Below are positions 1 to 5,499 of a stretch of DNA of 11,397 nucleotides, piece after piece. The position numbers and the translations under genes were made by a program. The stretch is from the NCBI GenBank assembly GCA_947176785.1, contig CAMWSA010000087.1, positions 1 through 11,397 on the forward strand, given 5' to 3'. The notes below the pieces were generated by a model. The model made no database searches, was not told where the DNA came from, and saw only the letters and a program-made list of their open reading frames with translations. The stretch is from an uncultured Lachnospiraceae bacterium (GTDB lineage Bacteria; Bacillota; Clostridia; Lachnospirales; Lachnospiraceae). How positions within the stretch are numbered: position 1 is the first letter of the stretch; every line of letters begins with the position of its first letter.

Positions 1-9
1 ACGGAACTT

Positions 10-31
10 GTGTTAGAAAAAGATCTAACAC
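10..31. repeat. Perfect 8-bp inverted repeat (hairpin)
   Basis: GTGTTAGA at 10-17 is the exact reverse complement of TCTAACAC at 24-31, with a 6-nt loop. No T-run follows, so it is not a typical intrinsic terminator on the + strand. It abuts the repeat that begins at 35 and may be the end of an upstream gene's control region. Its role is unknown. Confidence 0.5.
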
Positions 32-34
32 GGT

Positions 35-163
35 CAATATATACAAAAACGGGCTTGGAAGCAAATTTGTTTCACAAATTAGCTTCATGCAGTGGCAGGT
101 CGCCCTTATTTTGTATATATTGCCCAATCCCTGTAGCCTGAAAGGAAGTTTCGCAATCGCCTA
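35..163 (-). repeat. Type C interspersed repeat, full-looking copy
   Basis: This is an intergenic repeat with a long imperfect hairpin. The outer arms are 35-54 and 102-122 (shared core CAATATATACAAAA, then GGGC against GCCC). An inner stem pairs 59-69 with 75-85 with one mismatch. A single-stranded-looking tail runs from 123 to 163. The stretch 109-163 matches the reverse complement of 11343-11397 at 52 of 55 positions by eye, which shows that it is a repeated element. The outer boundaries are inferred from the arms and from where the match ends. Short reading frames cross it, but nothing suggests they are genes. Confidence 0.75.
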
Positions 164-195
164 GGAACTAAAATCGAGAAAGGAAATGAAAAACC

Positions 196-723
196 ATGAA
201 AAAAGAATTGGAACAGGCTCTGGAGCAGGCGCGCCAGGGCGAGGCGGTGAAAACGGCGGAGCTCGTGGAGCGAATCAAGGCGTTGCCCAGGGATGCGGAT
301 GGCGTGTTTGACTTAAGCGCCACGGAAGGAGGCCAGGAGGCCAGGAGGGCGCTGTATTCTGTATATGCGGCCTATGAGACGGACTGCAACAAAAAAGAGG
401 GCTACCCCGATATCCTGCAGCAGATGCGGGTCATGGATGCCCGGCTACAGGAGCATTATGACATGCAGGAGGCGGCAGCCTATATGGATATGGCCCTGGG
501 GACGCTGATGTACATAGACCAGCAGGTCTATGAGTATTACCGGGAGTTGATGGATCTGTACAAAAAGAATGTGCGCCGCTTTATTAAAGAGTTTTATGGA
601 GAGGGTGGCCTGCAGCCAGGGGCAGCACCGGCCGGCAGGGCGGAAGAATTGTTCAGAGAAAGTGTCCGGCTGGCATGCGGGGAACATATCCTGTTGGAAG
701 ATAAATATGAGATGTATTATTAA
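196..723 (+). CDS. Small protein of the pectin cluster, possibly a shortened GH105/GH88-like protein
   Basis: This is a 175-residue soluble, acidic protein with no signal peptide or membrane segment. AAAGGA at 179-184 lies 11 nt before the ATG, an acceptable but long spacing. Residues 53-77 (YSVYAAYETDC, then NKKEGYPDILQQ) and 105-131 (YIDQQVYEYYRELMDLYKKN and following) resemble, from memory, parts of GH105/GH88 unsaturated glucuronyl/rhamnogalacturonyl hydrolases, and so does the end, LACGEHILLEDKYE. Those enzymes are about 340-380 residues long. The W-x-RGNGW region expected in them is absent here, so if it is related it has lost the core of the barrel and is probably not catalytic. It lies upstream of the polygalacturonase on the same strand, with a 104-bp repeat between them. 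The coding character is good; the family link is tentative, and a cluster-specific protein of unknown role is the alternative. Confidence 0.7.
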   Translation: MKKELEQALEQARQGEAVKTAELVERIKALPRDADGVFDLSATEGGQEARRALYSVYAAYETDCNKKEGYPDILQQMRVMDARLQEHYDMQEAAAYMDMALGTLMYIDQQVYEYYRELMDLYKKNVRRFIKEFYGEGGLQPGAAPAGRAEELFRESVRLACGEHILLEDKYEMYY

Positions 724-770
724 GGTGCAATTCTGTGACAAGACACAGGGGACGTAGAAAAATCGATTGT

Positions 771-874
771 TATACTAACGGGCGTTGAGATTTTCCAATT
801 CCTGCAGGGCGCACGCTGCAGGATCGGGCAGCGTGTGCCGGGGAAAAAGGAAAATCCGGCCGTCCATGTGTATA
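771..874 (+). repeat. Type A 104-bp structured repeat, copy 1
   Basis: This copy starts TATACTAACG and ends TGTGTATA. It aligns without gaps to the copies at 3775-3878 and 5396-5499, at about 78 of 104 positions with copy 2 by eye. It folds as a long imperfect hairpin. The apical stem (element positions 38-49 with 58-69) is fully paired apart from one G-T. The TTTTCC/GGAAAA and TATAC/GTATA arms are shared with the other copies. It ends 5 nt before the Shine-Dalgarno sequence of the polygalacturonase gene. It could be a MITE/REP-like element or a structured RNA. Confidence 0.85.
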
Positions 875-891
875 GGATGAAGGAGGAAGTT

Positions 892-2451
892 ATGGAGATC
901 ACAACAGTAATGTGTACGGCCAGAAGCGCCACCATAGAGATTCGGGACGGCGGCAGACACTTTACCCGGAAACCCTACCGGGTGGTGGTGAACGGACAGG
1001 AGGATATGATTACAGAAAATACCATCACCAGCCTGTTCGGCTTAAAGCCTCAGTCCCGGTACAAGGTGGAGATCTATGAGGAAGGCGAACTGCTGGGAAC
1101 CACAGAATTTACCACGGAATATGAGTTTGTAACCCTGGACGTGACCCGTTTTGGGGCAAAGGGGGATGGGGTATCGGATGACACCCACTTTATTCAGGCG
1201 GCTGTCATGGCCTGCCCGGAGCATGGCCGCGTGTACATACCGGCGGGAACCTATCGGATTACCAGCCTGTTTTTAAAGAGCCATATCCGGCTGGAGTTGG
1301 CGGCAGGGGCGGAACTAAAAGCTTTCACGGAGCGGGATAAATTCCCTGTTTTCCCTGCCATGCTGGAGAGCTATGACGAGCGGGACGAGTACAATCTGGG
1401 CACCTGGGAGGGGAATCCCCTGCCCATGTTCACAGGCATTATCTGCGGAGTAAATGTGGAGGATGTGGTGATCTATGGCCGGGGTACCATCAACGGCAAT
1501 GCCTCCAGGGAGGACTGGTGGAACAATCCCAAGGTCATGCGGGGGGCTTTCCGGCCCAGGCTGTTCTTTATAAGCCATTGCAGGGAGATCACCCTGCAGG
1601 GCGTGAAGTTCTGCAATTCCCCTTCCTGGACGCTGCACCCCTATTTCAGCAATCAGCTGCGTTTCCTGGATCTGGCTGTGGAGAATCCGGCGGACTCCCC
1701 CAATACGGACGGCCTGGACCCTGAATCCTGCAGGGATGTGGAGATTCTGGGCGTGCGCTTTTCCCTGGGGGATGACTGCATAGCGGTCAAATCCGGCAAG
1801 ATCTATATGGGAAGAAAACATAAGACACCCTCCGAGAATATCCATGTCCGCCAGTGTCTGATGGAGAACGGCCATGGGGCCGTAACCCTGGGCAGCGAGA
1901 TGGCAGGGGGCGTGGTGAACCTGACAGTGGAGGACTGCATTTTCCGGCACACGGACCGGGGGCTTCGGATTAAGACCAGGCGGGGCAGGGGAAAGGATGC
2001 GGTGCTGGACAATATCACCTTCCGCAACCTGACACTGGATCATGTGATGACGCCGCTGGTGATCAATGCGTTCTACTTCTGCGACCCGGACGGCAAGACC
2101 CGGTATGTGCAGTCCCGCGAGCCCTACCCGGTGGACGAGAGGACTCCCGTCATCGGCAGGCTGACCTTTGAGAATATGGACTGTACCAACTGCCATGTGG
2201 CGGCGGCCTATTTTGACGGCCTGCCGGAGCAGAAGATCCGGGAGATTGTGATGAAGGATATCTGCGTCAGTTATGCCGGGAATCCCAAATGCGACGCCCC
2301 CGCCATGTCCGAGGGCGTGGAGAAGAGCAGCAGGCGGGGCATGTTTGTCCGCAACGTTAAGCGTCTGGTGATGGAGCGGGTGTCCGTCAGCGGCCAGGAC
2401 GGAGAGGCTCTGGAGACAGAAGGGGTTGATGACCTGGAAGTGCGGCAGTGA
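892..2451 (+). CDS. GH28 polygalacturonase with N-terminal FN3-like domain, cytoplasmic
   Basis: This 519-residue glycoside hydrolase family 28 enzyme is predicted to hydrolyse alpha-1,4 galacturonosyl bonds of pectic oligosaccharides. Residues 1-80 look like a fibronectin-III-type domain. The beta-helix begins near residue 84 (VTRFGAKGDGVSDDT). Family motifs are intact: NTDGLD at 271-276, GDDC with the aspartate pair D294-D295, GHG at 327-329 followed by LGSE, and RIKT at 359-362. The catalytic aspartates expected in the family are D273, D294 and D295. An N-terminal FN3-like domain is known in exo-acting members such as bacterial exopolygalacturonases, so exo action is likely but inferred. 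No signal peptide is visible. The ATG at 892 is preferred over the GTG at 835, because AAGGAGG at 880-886 lies 5 nt upstream and the GTG lies inside the repeat. The isomerase gene follows 140 nt later on the same strand. Confidence 0.93.
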   Translation: MEITTVMCTARSATIEIRDGGRHFTRKPYRVVVNGQEDMITENTITSLFGLKPQSRYKVEIYEEGELLGTTEFTTEYEFVTLDVTRFGAKGDGVSDDTHFIQAAVMACPEHGRVYIPAGTYRITSLFLKSHIRLELAAGAELKAFTERDKFPVFPAMLESYDERDEYNLGTWEGNPLPMFTGIICGVNVEDVVIYGRGTINGNASREDWWNNPKVMRGAFRPRLFFISHCREITLQGVKFCNSPSWTLHPYFSNQLRFLDLAVENPADSPNTDGLDPESCRDVEILGVRFSLGDDCIAVKSGKIYMGRKHKTPSENIHVRQCLMENGHGAVTLGSEMAGGVVNLTVEDCIFRHTDRGLRIKTRRGRGKDAVLDNITFRNLTLDHVMTPLVINAFYFCDPDGKTRYVQSREPYPVDERTPVIGRLTFENMDCTNCHVAAAYFDGLPEQKIREIVMKDICVSYAGNPKCDAPAMSEGVEKSSRRGMFVRNVKRLVMERVSVSGQDGEALETEGVDDLEVRQ

Positions 2452-2500
2452 GTGGAAAGCAGGGCCTTGCATGATAAAGGCACAACCTGTGGAAGGCATA

Positions 2501-2529
2501 AATGACCAGGCGCCAGGCGTACGGTCATT
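2501..2529 (+). repeat. Intercistronic inverted repeat
   Basis: AATGACC at 2501-2507 pairs perfectly with GGTCATT at 2523-2529 across a 15-nt loop, within the 140-nt gap between the polygalacturonase and isomerase genes. No T-tract follows, so it is unlikely to terminate transcription. It could be an mRNA stability or processing hairpin, or chance. Confidence 0.35.
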
Positions 2530-2591
2530 CATCGCCGACCATGGGTGTTGGCAGAGGATATGCGGAACTTGGAAAATAGGAGGGTAAAGAG

Positions 2592-3428
2592 ATGCAGTTA
2601 GGAATTCGTCTACATGACACAAAGGCGCTTTCTTTCGAGGAGCGTATTGCAGATGTGCATAATCTGGGCTTCGCCTGCGGACACCTGGCTCTTGCCAAGG
2701 TGATTAAGGAGTTTCCCACCACTGACGAGGCGCTGACGCCGGGGCTTGCCATGTATATAAAAAATGTGTTTGCCCGCAACCAGGTGGATATCGCCGTGCT
2801 GGGCTGTTACCTGAACCTGGCCAATCCCAATCAGGAGCAGCTGCAGAAGACCATGAACAGGTATATGGCCCATATCCGCTTTGCGTCCTGGCTGGGCTGC
2901 GGCGTGGTGGGCACGGAGACCGGTGCCCCCAATGAGACTTACAGCTTTGTGCCGGAGTGCCACGGGGAGGAGGCATTGCAGACCTTCATCGCCAACCTGC
3001 GCCCCATCGTGAAGTATGCGGAGCAGATGGGCGTGGTGGTGGCCATTGAACCGGTGTGGCGTCATATCGTGTACAGTCCCGGGCGGGCCAGACAGGTATT
3101 GGATGAGATTGCATCCCCCAACCTGCAGATCATTTTAGACCCGGTCAATCTGCTGGACTTCTGCAATTACCAGGATCAGGAGGCCATTGTGGAGGAGGCC
3201 ATCGACGTGCTGGGACCGGATGTGGCTATGGTGCATTTAAAGGATTTCATGCCCAGAGATGGCAAGCTGGAGTCCATGGGCTGCGGGCTTGGCATGATGA
3301 AATACGAGGCGGTGCTGAAGTTCATCAAGGAGCGCAAGCCTTACATCCATGTGACCCTGGAGGATACCAGGCCGGAGAATAACCAACAGGCCCGGTCGCA
3401 TATCCTGGAGCTGTATCAAACTGTGTGA
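2592..3428 (+). CDS. Sugar phosphate isomerase/epimerase-like TIM-barrel protein
   Basis: This 278-residue protein belongs to the xylose isomerase-like/AP endonuclease-2-like TIM-barrel superfamily, whose members isomerise or epimerise sugars using a divalent metal. The expected four metal ligands are visible on successive strands: E153 in VAIEPVW, D183 in IILDPVN, H215 in MVHLKDF and E257 in HVTLEDT. AGGAGG at 2578-2583 lies 8 nt before the ATG, so the start is clear. There is no signal peptide. It follows the polygalacturonase on the same strand and is closed by the terminator at 3444-3481, so it is the last gene of the group. By context it may act on galacturonate or a downstream keto-sugar, but the sequence does not fix the substrate. 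Other members act on tagatose, allulose, inosose or hydroxypyruvate, so the precise reaction is open. Confidence 0.88.
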   Translation: MQLGIRLHDTKALSFEERIADVHNLGFACGHLALAKVIKEFPTTDEALTPGLAMYIKNVFARNQVDIAVLGCYLNLANPNQEQLQKTMNRYMAHIRFASWLGCGVVGTETGAPNETYSFVPECHGEEALQTFIANLRPIVKYAEQMGVVVAIEPVWRHIVYSPGRARQVLDEIASPNLQIILDPVNLLDFCNYQDQEAIVEEAIDVLGPDVAMVHLKDFMPRDGKLESMGCGLGMMKYEAVLKFIKERKPYIHVTLEDTRPENNQQARSHILELYQTV

Positions 3429-3443
3429 TGAAACGTACACTAT

Positions 3444-3481
3444 AAGCGTGGGCAGGACAGTAGTTTCCGCCCACGCTTTTT
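3444..3481 (+). terminator. Intrinsic terminator of the pectin gene group
   Basis: The stem AAGCGTGGGC (3444-3453) pairs perfectly over 10 bp with GCCCACGCTT (3469-3478), with a 15-nt loop, and the run of five T ends at 3481. It lies 16 nt after the isomerase stop codon. Read from the other strand, the A-rich flank after 3481 has no complementary T-run in the right place, so it is mainly a + strand terminator. Confidence 0.92.
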
Positions 3482-3520
3482 AAAACAAAAAACAGACTAT
3501 ACAAATTTCGATTACAGGAC

Positions 3521-3549
3521 TTGCAAAATAATGGGATTCATGTTACAAT
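3521..3549 (+). promoter_or_regulatory. Candidate sigma-A promoter P1 upstream of the coiled-coil gene
   Basis: TTGCAA at 3521-3526 and TACAAT at 3544-3549 are separated by 17 nt, with a TGT extended -10 element immediately before the -10 box. Transcription would start near 3556 and give a leader of about 350 nt before the gene at 3913. An inverted repeat (3530-3542 with 3575-3586) straddles the -10 box and start site and could be an operator. Confidence 0.6.
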
Positions 3550-3586
3550 ACATAAAAAGCAAAAGATTTCCGGGCATGATCCCATT
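3530..3586. promoter_or_regulatory. Inverted repeat straddling promoter P1
   Basis: AATGGGATTCATG at 3530-3542 is the reverse complement of CATGATCCCATT at 3575-3586, apart from one extra T. The first arm lies in the spacer of the candidate promoter and reaches the -10 region, and the second lies about 20-30 nt into the predicted transcript. This layout suits a pair of repressor sites better than an RNA hairpin, because the left arm would not be transcribed. Confidence 0.45.
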
Positions 3587-3659
3587 AAGCACAAGGTGTG
3601 CGTCTGACGAACTTCTAGGTTCTATTAAGAAATCCTGCTTTTATTTCCCAACTAATAAT

Positions 3660-3688
3660 TTGATATGAGCGGGAGTGAAGTGTATTTT
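3660..3688 (+). promoter_or_regulatory. Candidate second promoter P2 upstream of the coiled-coil gene
   Basis: TTGATA at 3660-3665 and TATTTT at 3683-3688 are spaced by 17 nt. Transcription would start near 3695, just before AAGGAGG at 3721-3727. The -10 box is poor at two positions, so this is a weaker call than P1. Between 3550 and 3720 I see no riboswitch class that I recognise. Confidence 0.35.
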
Positions 3689-3733
3689 TTGCACGATTTT
3701 TTCACATCCTGTGGTGCGGAAAGGAGGAAATGT

Positions 3734-3757
3734 ATGGACAGGCGACGGAAACAGTAA
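3734..3757 (+). other. Micro-ORF or dead start behind a strong Shine-Dalgarno
   Basis: AAGGAGG at 3721-3727 is the strongest ribosome binding site in this gap and has no long gene after it. The ATG at 3734 lies 6 nt beyond and encodes only seven residues, MDRRRKQ, before TAA. An ATG at 3730, only 2 nt from the site, opens a 47-codon frame (stop 3871-3873) whose last two thirds read through the 104-bp repeat. It may be a leader peptide, or the surviving start of a gene cut by the repeat. Neither reading is proven. Confidence 0.3.
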
Positions 3758-3774
3758 GTGAATCAGAAGTGCGA

Positions 3775-3878
3775 TCTACGAACGGGCGCTGGGCTTTTCC
3801 AATTCCTGCACGCCTCATGCTGCATATTCGGGCAACATGTGACGTGCAGGAAGGAAAATCTAACCGCGCGTGAGTATA
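3775..3878 (+). repeat. Type A 104-bp structured repeat, copy 2
   Basis: This copy starts TCTACGAACG and ends GTGAGTATA, and aligns gap-free with the copies at 771 and 5396. Its middle stem CCTGCACG/CGTGCAGG (3805-3812 with 3843-3850) is perfect. It lies between the micro-ORF and the coiled-coil gene, ending 19 nt before the latter's ribosome binding site. Confidence 0.87.
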
Positions 3879-3912
3879 ACAACAGTTTAATGAATGGAAG
3901 GAGAACAATGTG

Positions 3913-4263
3913 ATGTTAGAGCAAAGGGACTTGGATATTTTGAAAAGTATGACGGTATCTGTTGTGGAAAAGTCAGAGGAGTCCGTATTAAAGCAGATGG
4001 ATGAGAAGCTGGCGAAGCAGGAGGAGTCCATATTAAGAAGAGTGGACGAAAAACTCCTGAAATCAGAAGGGCTTCTTCTGGATGAAATAGAGCGGACAAG
4101 GGGGATTCTGGAAAAGCAGATAGCAAAGGTGCAGCAAAATGTTGATGAAATCTATAAATACTATAGAATCACCAAGCTGGAAAACGATAATATAGCATTG
4201 ATTATAGAACAGCTGGAAGATTTGACGAGAAGAATGGAGGAACTGGAAGGGAAAACGGCATAA
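3913..4263 (+). CDS. Small coiled-coil protein of unknown function
   Basis: This protein has 116 residues (117 if the GTG at 3910 is used). AAGGAG at 3898-3903 lies 6 nt from the GTG and 9 nt from the ATG, so both starts are workable and ATG is preferred. The chain is almost wholly helical and charged. Related segments around EESVLKQMDEKL and EESILRRVDEKL suggest an internal repeat of about 15-16 residues, continuing into a heptad-like stretch (IERTRGILEKQIAKVQQNVD, then a second coil to the end). There is no signal peptide or membrane span. I recall similar short proteins as common hypotheticals in Lachnospiraceae but know no function. It ends 11 nt before the stop of the convergent pectin methylesterase gene, with no terminator visible between them. 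Confidence 0.8.
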   Translation: MLEQRDLDILKSMTVSVVEKSEESVLKQMDEKLAKQEESILRRVDEKLLKSEGLLLDEIERTRGILEKQIAKVQQNVDEIYKYYRITKLENDNIALIIEQLEDLTRRMEELEGKTA

Positions 4264-4274
4264 CAGGATCACGC

Positions 4275-5315
4275 CTATGTTGCCGGCTTCCAACCCTCCA
4301 GTACCTTTTCTGCGCCATATTCCGCCGCTTCCCGCGCTGTCAGCCGACAGGAGAAATCCGCTCTTTGGCAGGTATCGCTGCCGGGGCCTGAGCAGGCATA
4401 TTCCCCATAGTAAAAATGTCCGTGCTCTTTGCCCCAGTCGGTCCATCCGGCGGGATGGATATGTGCGTCCATATAGCACTCCAGAAAGACCGTGCGGGCA
4501 TATTCACGCCAGGGACGCCCCAGGTAGACGGAAGCCTTCGGACAATCGCTGAGCAGCTTGCAGCGATGGAATACATAGCCGTATTCCTGTCCCTGAGGCG
4601 TGGAAGCGGCGGTGAGATAGCCGTAGATTCGTTGGCCGTCAGGGCTTTCCGGGGGAAGCTGCTGCGGCCTGGCAGCAAAAATATCACAGTTCTCAAAATA
4701 GCAGATTCCGCTGCCGAAGATAAAGTCCACATCTCCCTGGATATAGCAGTGTGTATAATACTGCCGGCCCATGACACGGGGCAGATTTTGGCCGGGGCCG
4801 GTGAATCCGCCGGGCTGCGCCTCCTTTAAGGGCAGCGGAGCCGTGAACAGGGTGTCCTGGCTGCCGATCAGGCGGCAATGCTCCAAACAGAGCCGGTCGC
4901 CATCTGCATACAGGGCGATGGCCTGGCCCACCAGACGACCGCAGCCCGCATCGTTTTGAATTGTCATATGCCGCATAGTCACATCATGGGTGTGAATGCG
5001 CAGGGTGGCCGTGCGGAAAGTGCCCCTTTTGCTGCCATCCTCCAGGACCTGCAGGGCATAGTCCCCATAGACCAGCACCGTATCCCCGGCACCGCTTCCC
5101 TCCAGGGTCACATAAGGGCGCTCCAGCACCAGTTTTTCCCGATAGATACCGGGCGCTATATGAATGACGACAGGGGCAATGGCCTCATGGGGGGCCGGAT
5201 AGGCGGGCGGCAGGGCCGTATAATCCCTGCTGATGTAAGTTATGGCTTCCCCGATTGTGGCAAAATGAGGGGAGGGCTGGTTCCCGCCCACATAGACATG
5301 AATAATTTCACACAT
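4275..5315 (-). CDS. Pectin methylesterase (pectinesterase, CE8), cytoplasmic
   Basis: This 346-residue carbohydrate esterase family 8 enzyme removes methyl groups from esterified galacturonate. The motifs are complete: QAIAL with Q131, GSQDTLF with Q153 and the acid/base D154, GDVDFIFG with the nucleophile D197, and LGRPWR with R267 and W269. There is no signal peptide, unlike secreted pectinesterases, so it probably de-esterifies imported methylated oligogalacturonides before the GH28 enzyme acts. The start at 5315 is chosen because AAGGAG (complement of 5322-5327) lies 6 nt upstream. The longer frame back to 5468 runs through the 104-bp repeat and lacks a good site. The HD-GYP gene lies 184 nt upstream on the same strand, and only the repeat and a short hairpin lie between. 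A TATACT box occurs before the ribosome binding site, but I see no convincing -35 for it. Confidence 0.93.
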   Translation of the reverse strand: MCEIIHVYVGGNQPSPHFATIGEAITYISRDYTALPPAYPAPHEAIAPVVIHIAPGIYREKLVLERPYVTLEGSGAGDTVLVYGDYALQVLEDGSKRGTFRTATLRIHTHDVTMRHMTIQNDAGCGRLVGQAIALYADGDRLCLEHCRLIGSQDTLFTAPLPLKEAQPGGFTGPGQNLPRVMGRQYYTHCYIQGDVDFIFGSGICYFENCDIFAARPQQLPPESPDGQRIYGYLTAASTPQGQEYGYVFHRCKLLSDCPKASVYLGRPWREYARTVFLECYMDAHIHPAGWTDWGKEHGHFYYGEYACSGPGSDTCQRADFSCRLTAREAAEYGAEKVLEGWKPAT

Positions 5316-5375
5316 AATATACTCCTTAACAGTATAGCCTGCCGCCCATACTTCAGGCAGAAAGCGAACAGATGG

Positions 5376-5392
5376 CCGGCCATGAAGGCCGG
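5376..5392. repeat. GC-rich 6-bp hairpin beside repeat copy 3
   Basis: CCGGCC at 5376-5381 pairs with GGCCGG at 5387-5392 over a 5-nt loop. It ends three bases before the left end of the 104-bp repeat, in the leader of the pectin methylesterase gene. There is no T-run on either strand, so it may be a processing or stability hairpin rather than a terminator. Confidence 0.45.
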
Positions 5393-5395
5393 AAT

Positions 5396-5499
5396 TATAC
5401 GAACGAGCGCTAAGCATTTCCGATTTCTGTGCGTCACAAGTTGCAGAACTGGACAACATGCGCCGCACAGAAAGGAAAATCCCACCGTTCGTTAGTATA
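5396..5499 (+). repeat. Type A 104-bp structured repeat, copy 3
   Basis: This copy starts TATACGAACG and ends GTTAGTATA. Its outer arms pair over most of 14 bp, and its middle stem TCTGTGCG/CGCACAGA (5426-5433 with 5464-5471) is perfect, using different bases from copy 2. The repeat ends at the base before the HD-GYP stop codon (5500-5502), so it fills most of the gap to the pectin methylesterase gene. Confidence 0.87.

Noticed and set aside
835..891. Upstream GTG start for the polygalacturonase (19 extra residues)
   Set aside because: It lies inside the 104-bp repeat and has no ribosome binding site, whereas the ATG at 892 has AAGGAGG at ideal spacing.
1315..2622. Long open frame on the - strand opposite the polygalacturonase gene
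   Set aside because: It is the reverse shadow of a clearly recognised GH28 gene, has no family motifs and no ribosome binding site, and has the His/Leu/Gln-rich composition typical of antisense frames.
3550..3720. A riboswitch in the leader of the coiled-coil gene
   Set aside because: I could not match the conserved cores of the classes I know (cyclic di-GMP, SAM, TPP, cobalamin, glycine, lysine), and no terminator hairpin follows.
771..3878. Repeat array as a CRISPR
   Set aside because: The copies are thousands of bases apart, about 104 bp each and separated by genes; there are no regular short spacers and no cas genes.
4878..5495. Open frame on the + strand over the pectin methylesterase start region
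   Set aside because: It is antisense to motif-bearing CE8 coding sequence and continues through the type A repeat; no ribosome binding site was seen.
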